NCBI GenBank assembly: GCA_001839685.1
Contig: MLAK01000761.1
Coordinates: forward strand, 1-40,630
Origin: Tritrichomonas foetus
Lineage: Eukaryota > Parabasalia > Tritrichomonadida > Tritrichomonadidae
Direction: 5' to 3'
DNA: 40,630 nt
Shown: in pieces, positions 35,695-40,630 of the stretch
How positions within the stretch are numbered: the stretch's first letter is position 1
How the letters are laid out: each line of letters opens with the position of its first letter
The notes under the pieces: generated by a model
Seen by the model: only the letters and a program-made list of their open reading frames with translations
The model's database searches: none
What the model was told of the DNA's origin: nothing
Position numbers and translations under genes: made by a program

Positions 35695-37326
35695 ATGTCT
35701 TTCGCCAATCAATACACCTTCACGCGCGAAAATTTCATGGAATCGCTTGCTGAAAGAGTCTTGCAAAACTACAATGAGCCACGCTCAAAAGCAACACGAA
35801 ACATCGGAATTATCGATCATAAATGGTTTCTACTTTTATTGCGGTGGATAAATGACGAAAACGCGCCAGATCCACCCAAAATATTGAACGAAGATTTACT
35901 GCGTCGAATCGAGAATCACGAAATGCTCAATGAAAAAGTTGATTATGATTTAATCGAATTAAATGTCGCAAATTGCCTATTCAAAATCTTTGGTGGTGAT
36001 AAAAATATCATGCGGCCCTATGTTTTCGAACCAGAGACCAATCAAGCCTATGTAATATTTTCACCGATTAAATTCGACGTTTGCTATAATGGAAACAGGA
36101 CTATTAAAACGGTTGATCCAAAGTGGGCTCTCAGGTCTTTGAAATTGAGTCTTTGCAAAAAGTTTGTACTTGATCCAACCAAATTTAATTTACAAAATAA
36201 TAATGGCGAAAATGTTGATGAAAATATGTCATGTAATTCTTACTTAGAAACATATGGTAAAGTTATTCATTTAGCTCTCCAAATCATGAATACTTCGTCA
36301 CCAATGGCTCCTCAACCAAATTACGTGAAATTGGGTTTTAATAAGTATAAATCTTTATCAACTTCCAATTATACCTTTTCAATTCCTTCTGCTCAAACAT
36401 CAACTTCTCATTGTAATATTTCAGAGACATCTTTTCCAACAACATTTTTACAAATGATTGCGAGAATTCCAGAATTATCCGAATACGTAAGATCAGAAGA
36501 CTGCAAAGAAAAAACTAAAAGAATTGTAGATAATCCTATTTTCACCAATTTTATCGAATATGTCAATTCAGTGAATGGAAATCCTAACCATATGATTATT
36601 CCTTCTGCACTTGTTCATTTATTATCAATGAAATATAAAAAGTTTTCAAAATCAGTTACTTATCAAGTTGTTTCCTATTTTCGATTGATGCTAAGTGATA
36701 TCCATGATGAATTAAATCCGATTAAATTCTTTTCAATTCGAAACACACAATATTCCAACGAGTCATGGGAAAAAATAAGAGAGCAAAATCAATCCATTCT
36801 TTTCGAATTACTATACGGTCAACAGCAAATTTCTGGTCATTGTAAAATGTGCCATAAAAATAACTCTATTGGTCATTTATTTTGCGGTTGCACTTTGCCA
36901 GTTGTCAAGAAACATCTTGGAAAAACCTCAATAAGAAAGTGCTTTAACCAATATTCAACGAAAACATCTGAACCAATTATTTGTGAATTTTGTGGTTCTG
37001 TATTGTCAAAGCTTCATATCAAAATTGAAAAACATCCAAAATATTTAATCCTTCATCTCACCAAACATCAAGAAAAACTAAATGTAAAAGTTTCACCAAT
37101 TTTGGATCTTTCTGAATTTTCTGTGAATGAAAATTTAAATGCAGTGTATGATTTGAAAGCTTTGATATTTTCGAATAAGGACTCCCAAAGTGATAAAAAT
37201 AAATTGATATTTAGAAATGAGAGTGGATGGAAAACTTTCAAAAAGCAGGAAATTGTATCGATTTCAGATGATCATATTCATAAAGCAGTTACAGCACACA
37301 CATTTTTGTATATGAAACGAGAATGA
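35695..37326 (+). CDS. DUSP-USP protein lacking the catalytic cysteine
   Basis: 543 residues from ATG at 35695 (MSFANQYTFTRENFMES). Residues 38-110 fit a DUSP domain (IIDHKWFLLLLRWI, then KVDYDLIELNVANCLFKIFGG). From about 238 the sequence follows the ubiquitin-specific protease fold. The Cys box, normally GNTCYMNSxLQ, reads SETSFPTTFLQ (243-253), so the catalytic Cys is Ser246. The finger cysteines C383/C386 and C430/C433 are kept and should bind zinc. The His box, usually HxGxxxxGHY after the YDLxAV strand, is absent: YDLKALIFSN (485-494) leads on without it. The end AHTFLYMKRE matches the usual AYxLFYxRR. It probably binds ubiquitin or other partners without cleaving. The reading frame is intact over 543 codons, so it is not an obvious pseudogene. 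Confidence 0.7.
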   Translation: MSFANQYTFTRENFMESLAERVLQNYNEPRSKATRNIGIIDHKWFLLLLRWINDENAPDPPKILNEDLLRRIENHEMLNEKVDYDLIELNVANCLFKIFGGDKNIMRPYVFEPETNQAYVIFSPIKFDVCYNGNRTIKTVDPKWALRSLKLSLCKKFVLDPTKFNLQNNNGENVDENMSCNSYLETYGKVIHLALQIMNTSSPMAPQPNYVKLGFNKYKSLSTSNYTFSIPSAQTSTSHCNISETSFPTTFLQMIARIPELSEYVRSEDCKEKTKRIVDNPIFTNFIEYVNSVNGNPNHMIIPSALVHLLSMKYKKFSKSVTYQVVSYFRLMLSDIHDELNPIKFFSIRNTQYSNESWEKIREQNQSILFELLYGQQQISGHCKMCHKNNSIGHLFCGCTLPVVKKHLGKTSIRKCFNQYSTKTSEPIICEFCGSVLSKLHIKIEKHPKYLILHLTKHQEKLNVKVSPILDLSEFSVNENLNAVYDLKALIFSNKDSQSDKNKLIFRNESGWKTFKKQEIVSISDDHIHKAVTAHTFLYMKRE

Positions 37327-37560
37327 ATTGTTTCTGGAGTTTGAACATATAAAATTATGTGTTTGAATGTTATATTTGTTAGATAATAAAAATTATATTA
37401 GCGAATCATTCTAATATTTATTTAGATTGGAAAGATATTTTTTATTCTTCTAGTTGGTTTTTATTTTACCCTAATGATAAAGAAGCTCTCTGATCTGAGA
37501 AATAATGTAGGCGAATAAATGTCACAAACTCTAAACATCCAAGTGTAAACTCACAACTCT

Positions 37561-37588
37561 TCCTGCCAATAATGTAATTATTGGAGGA
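37561..37588. repeat. Hairpin with a 12-base-pair stem
   Basis: CCAATAAT (37566-37573) pairs perfectly with ATTATTGG (37577-37584) around a GTA loop. After a one-base bulge (G37565), TCCT (37561-37564) pairs with AGGA (37585-37588). It is 235 bases after the USP stop and 250 bases from the tRNA. Confidence 0.6.
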
Positions 37589-37829
37589 GTCAAGAAAAAA
37601 AGTCAGTATATTGTTCCACATATCGCTGACATAACAGAGCACGCAATTAATTTTAATCTTTAATCGTTTTAATATTTAATTTTGAAATTTTATAATATAT
37701 TTTCACCTTTTTTGGGTGAAGAAAAAGAAGTTGAAAAAAAGGTAGTTGACAAATTGTTGGGATACTGTTTGTGGAAAAATTAAAGATTGATCAAGAAATT
37801 CTGACAAATTTCTAATTATTTTGAGAAAG

Positions 37830-37836
37830 AAAAAAA
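37830..37836 (-). terminator. Pol III terminator (T7) of the tRNA
   Basis: Seven A on the plus strand, so seven T on the minus strand, beginning one base after the discriminator base of the tRNA. This is the standard RNA polymerase III stop. Confidence 0.8.
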
Positions 37837-37837
37837 T

Positions 37838-37910
37838 CGTGCCACCCAGGACTCGAACCTAGAATCTCATGCTCCGTAGGCACACGCCTTATCCATTGGG
37901 CCAGTGGCAC
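37838..37910 (-). tRNA. tRNA-Arg (anticodon ACG)
   Basis: 73 bases including the discriminator, with a full cloverleaf read on the minus strand. The seven-pair acceptor stem is GTGCCAC/GTGGCAC. The D arm is GCC...GGC around CAATGGATAA. The anticodon stem closes the loop CTACGGA, whose middle is ACG; after editing to ICG it reads CGU, CGC and CGA arginine codons. The T arm is CTAGG-TTCGAGT-CCTGG. The internal promoter boxes are present (A box TGGCCCAATGG, B box GGTTCGAGTCC). There is no intron and no encoded CCA. A T7 terminator follows. It stands alone between two plus-strand protein genes. Confidence 0.97.
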
Positions 37911-38367
37911 TGACATAGTATGTAAATTTCAGTTTTAGATAATGAAATATTTCTTGTATGTGATTTATTCTTAGAAGACTTGAAAGTCTCCATTGTCGTT
38001 TTCTTTTAAATATTTTATTACTTTTTAATTCTTTATCACAAATGACCTCAAGATATAAATGATGATAATCAAGAAATTTGATATATATATTCATATGTCT
38101 AAATATTTGGTAAAGATTCTTGCTTTTTTAATGATGTTCATAATTAATGACGAGAAATTATGTGAACTTGGATTAAATCAAACTCAGAATTATAAATGTA
38201 TTCTCGATATTTTGGTTCACAAAAACCGTAGTTTGGTGATTCATAAGTTAAAGTAAGAAAAAATTGTAAAAATGACATTCATTCTATTCACAATGTAAAA
38301 CTATTCGACCAAATAAACTTTGAAATTTTATTTTCCTCAAACTAATAATCCTCAATCTTTACTTCTG
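37911..38367. other. Spacer between tRNA and last gene
   Basis: 457 AT-rich bases holding the 5' flank of the tRNA and the promoter of the gene at 38368. A 65-residue ATG ORF at 38059-38256 (MMIIKKFDIYIHM...) has a short hydrophobic part (LVKILAFLMMFII) but is rich in Ile/Lys/Leu like random AT-rich translation, so it is not called as a gene. Confidence 0.35.
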
Positions 38368-40630
38368 ATGGCAGAATTTGAAATGAAAATTAAGGCTTTG
38401 CCTTCAAACTCTTTTAGTCTTTCTGGATTAGATGAAATAATGAGAGAAAATGATTTCCAATCAATAGAATATTCATATTCAGTTCGTTACAAAGATGATC
38501 TTTTTTTGGAAATCAAGAAAGAAAACATTTATAAAGGTGAAATATTTCTTCTTTCACGAGAAAATATCACTCTTCCAGAACAATACCAAGATTTTTTTTA
38601 CCTCAAATTTCCAATAAAAGATGAAAATGCATTTGATCTTTTATTAAAACCATCAGATAGAAAAAGAAAGTATTTTATTCACATTATTGAACACTCTAAA
38701 AAAACAGGAAATGAAAGAAAAGAATTCCCGGAAGAATTGAAATGTGGAATAAAATCTGAAATGATGGATTTGAAACATCAACCAATTTTTATTCAAGTCA
38801 CGATAACAATCCAAGATAAATTTTTGAATATTTTCAATAAAGAAAAAAATAATAAAAAGACGCTTATTGATCAAATCGATCTTTCTGAACCAGGAATTAT
38901 TGTTGATGAATTTTCTGGGTTTGATGAAAATAAAAAATTCATTGTGAGAATTTATGTTTATGGTCAACTTCGTCAAACTGTAAGATGTAAAAAGAAAAGT
39001 GACGCACAGGAGCTCATGAAAATGATTGTATTTACAAATTTTTCATTATCAAAGGAAAATGAACTAAGCACTGAACTAAACAATGAACAAAGTACAGATG
39101 GTCAAAAAGATTTCATAAATGAAAGTATGCCAAATGAAAAGGAAAATACAAAAAAAGGAACTTTACCAATCGTGTATTTGCCAGAAGAATATGAATTTAA
39201 TGAAACTCAGTCAATTAAATGTTTTTTCCATAAAAATAAATCAAAAAATCAACCAAAAATTCGTGACGAACAAAAAGAGTTAAAAGAAATTCAGAAAAAA
39301 CTCATGGAAAAGTTAGTAAAAGGAAAAGATAATTTCAGAAACAATCGTATGAATCAAAATTCACTTCAAAAAGAGGAAGGAGTGAACAATGCAAAAGAAA
39401 ATAATAAAAAAGGTAAAAATAATAAAGAAAACAAAAATCTAAAAAATGATAACTGTAGCGTCGATGTTTATCGAATAGAAAAGGAGAACGAAATTGGTAC
39501 TGATAATTTAGGAAATAATGACATAAAAATTGACAATGAAAATGATTCTGAATCAGAAACAGAATCATATTCACTAAAAGAACCAAGGAATGATTCAGAA
39601 ATCGAAGAAGGAGAAGAACTCATTGAAAAAATTACATCAAAATCCGAATCAGGACCAAATAATCAATCAGAAAGTGATTTAGTATCATTTTCATTAGCAT
39701 ATTCCAATAAAAACTCTTCAAATAATTCTACACATAGCTTATCATCTGTTTTAGAAAGTAATTCAGAGAAAGTTGAAGAAAATGAATATCCAAGTAATGG
39801 AGCCTCAGAAAACATTGCTATTCTCCCTAAAGAAAGAAATAATATTGAAACATTAAATCACATGATACTAATGAATAAAAATAATTTGGAAACTTTGAAA
39901 ATAGATGAAGGTGATGAAAAAAAATTATTAATTATACATGAATCGTATTTAATGGTGAATATTCATCAGAATTTCCCTAAATACTTTCTTCAAGAACAGC
40001 AAAATCAGAATCAACAAGATATAAGCTATGAGAATCAAAAGGATATTCAGGAAAAATTTTTTACTAAATTTGCCGAAATATTTGATTCTCTAATCAATCA
40101 AAATGGAATATTACCAAATGGAGCAAAAAATTACATCAAACAAGAGGAAAAAGAAGAGGAAGATGTTAGAGAAAATGAACAATATGAAGTGAATAATGTT
40201 GATATTGAAGAAGAAGAAGAAGAAGAGATTGTTGGAGAAATTCCAGAAGAAAAAGAAACTGTTGAAGATGTTGAGCAAGATAAAGCAAATACGAGCGATA
40301 TTGTAGAAAAAATGGAATCTAAAGAAGAAATATATGAAAAGGAAAAAGGAAGAGACAAATACCGAGAAATTAAAAATCAATTAAAAGAAACTAACAATGC
40401 AATCCAACAGAAAAAAGTTGTATTTAAATATATAATTGATAAATCAGAAAAATTTAAATATGAATTGTTTGAAAAATTTATTTCTGAAAAAAACAATCAA
40501 GAAAACGAAAATGAAAATCACTCTGAAACTAAAAATGAAAGTCGAAATGAAACTAAGAGTGAAAGTGAAACTGGAAATGAAAAAGAAAGTGAAACTAAAA
40601 GTGAAAGAGAAAGTGAAAGTGAAAAAGAAA
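38368..40630 (+). CDS. Large Glu/Asn-rich protein with possible PH-like N-domain (3' end missing)
   Basis: The frame is open from ATG at 38368 (MAEFEMKIKALPSNSFSLSG) to the window edge, 754 codons without a stop, so the gene continues beyond. Residues 1-135 are globular, with beta-rich segments (SYSVRYKDDLFLEIKK, GEIFLLSRENI). Residues 140-222 (IQDKFLNIFNKEKNNKKTL to VRCKKKSDAQELMKMIVF) have the strand pattern and closing helix of a PH-like domain, which is an inference. From about 225 the protein is low-complexity, rich in Glu, Asn, Ser and Lys, with E-runs near residue 615 and Ser/Glu/Thr/Lys repeats (ESETKSERESESEKE) at the edge. More ordered patches lie at about 500-580 (LIIHESYLMVNIH). 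No known family. Composition suggests a scaffold. Confidence 0.7.
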   Translation, partial: MAEFEMKIKALPSNSFSLSGLDEIMRENDFQSIEYSYSVRYKDDLFLEIKKENIYKGEIFLLSRENITLPEQYQDFFYLKFPIKDENAFDLLLKPSDRKRKYFIHIIEHSKKTGNERKEFPEELKCGIKSEMMDLKHQPIFIQVTITIQDKFLNIFNKEKNNKKTLIDQIDLSEPGIIVDEFSGFDENKKFIVRIYVYGQLRQTVRCKKKSDAQELMKMIVFTNFSLSKENELSTELNNEQSTDGQKDFINESMPNEKENTKKGTLPIVYLPEEYEFNETQSIKCFFHKNKSKNQPKIRDEQKELKEIQKKLMEKLVKGKDNFRNNRMNQNSLQKEEGVNNAKENNKKGKNNKENKNLKNDNCSVDVYRIEKENEIGTDNLGNNDIKIDNENDSESETESYSLKEPRNDSEIEEGEELIEKITSKSESGPNNQSESDLVSFSLAYSNKNSSNNSTHSLSSVLESNSEKVEENEYPSNGASENIAILPKERNNIETLNHMILMNKNNLETLKIDEGDEKKLLIIHESYLMVNIHQNFPKYFLQEQQNQNQQDISYENQKDIQEKFFTKFAEIFDSLINQNGILPNGAKNYIKQEEKEEEDVRENEQYEVNNVDIEEEEEEEIVGEIPEEKETVEDVEQDKANTSDIVEKMESKEEIYEKEKGRDKYREIKNQLKETNNAIQQKKVVFKYIIDKSEKFKYELFEKFISEKNNQENENENHSETKNESRNETKSESETGNEKESETKSERESESEKE

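Larger units (their letters stand above)
37327..37837. other. Spacer between inactive USP and tRNA
   Basis: 511 AT-rich bases. It contains one strong hairpin (37561-37588, separate entry) and the Pol III terminator of the minus-strand tRNA at its right end. Nothing else was recognised. Confidence 0.4.

Noticed and set aside
38059..38256. 65-residue ORF with a hydrophobic stretch
   Set aside because: Its Ile/Lys/Leu/Met-rich composition is what random AT-rich DNA gives; no supporting context was found.
40111..40380. Minus-strand ORFs rich in Phe and Ser at the right edge
   Set aside because: They are antisense shadows of the GAA/AAA/AGT-rich coding sequence of the last gene.
1..40630. CRISPR arrays, insertion sequences, viral genes, prophage or toxin genes
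   Set aside because: Scanned for by eye; no spaced identical repeats, transposase motifs or viral proteins were seen, and the gene content is eukaryotic.

Overview
The window looks like nuclear DNA from a compact, AT-rich protist, most likely a parabasalid (trichomonad) such as Tritrichomonas. This placement is an inference. The reasons are long, almost intron-free eukaryotic genes, spacers of a few hundred bases, a few initiator-like TCAYW boxes just upstream of ATGs, TAAA overlapping several stop codons, many HEAT/ARM and WD40 proteins, a three-repeat Myb protein, and a possible initiator-binding-domain protein. One 25-base intron was found, in a copine gene. Neither bacterial operons nor mobile elements were recognised.

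Layout. 1-342 is the 3' end of an unknown gene. 644-7067 holds two divergent karyopherin-beta genes. 7357-12766 holds a divergent pair: an acidic coiled-coil protein and an EF-hand/WD40 protein of WDR49 type. 12985-16350 encodes an SF3B3/Rse1-like spliceosome subunit. 16717-18298 has two small unrecognised genes separated by a spacer with RNA-like secondary structure. 18654-21418 is a divergent PROPPIN/copine pair, both lipid-binding. 21708-25987 is an Asn-rich helical-repeat gene divergent from a GH2 beta-mannosidase. 26361-29168 has a RasGAP and a Cdc25 phosphatase. 29169-30151 is a spacer with a T32 tract and a run of hairpins that may be a non-coding RNA. 30152-31673 has a small gene and a NOP53-like ribosome-biogenesis gene. 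32227-34527 has the candidate initiator-binding-domain protein, a small doubtful ORF and the Myb protein. 35695-37326 encodes a DUSP-USP protein that has lost its catalytic cysteine. A tRNA-Arg(ACG) lies at 37838-37910 on the minus strand. The window ends inside a long Glu/Asn-rich gene starting at 38368.

The genes are mostly housekeeping (nuclear transport, splicing, ribosome assembly, cell cycle, signalling, autophagy) and share no obvious pathway. Neighbouring genes are often divergent, with spacers of about 230-670 bases that must hold both promoters. Two convergent spacers carry short tandem repeats. I found no single new multi-gene system. The most interesting items are the 25-base intron, the inactive USP, the PROPPIN with an altered lipid-binding motif, the repeated upstream element AAAGTATTGAAAAA and the two candidate structured RNAs.
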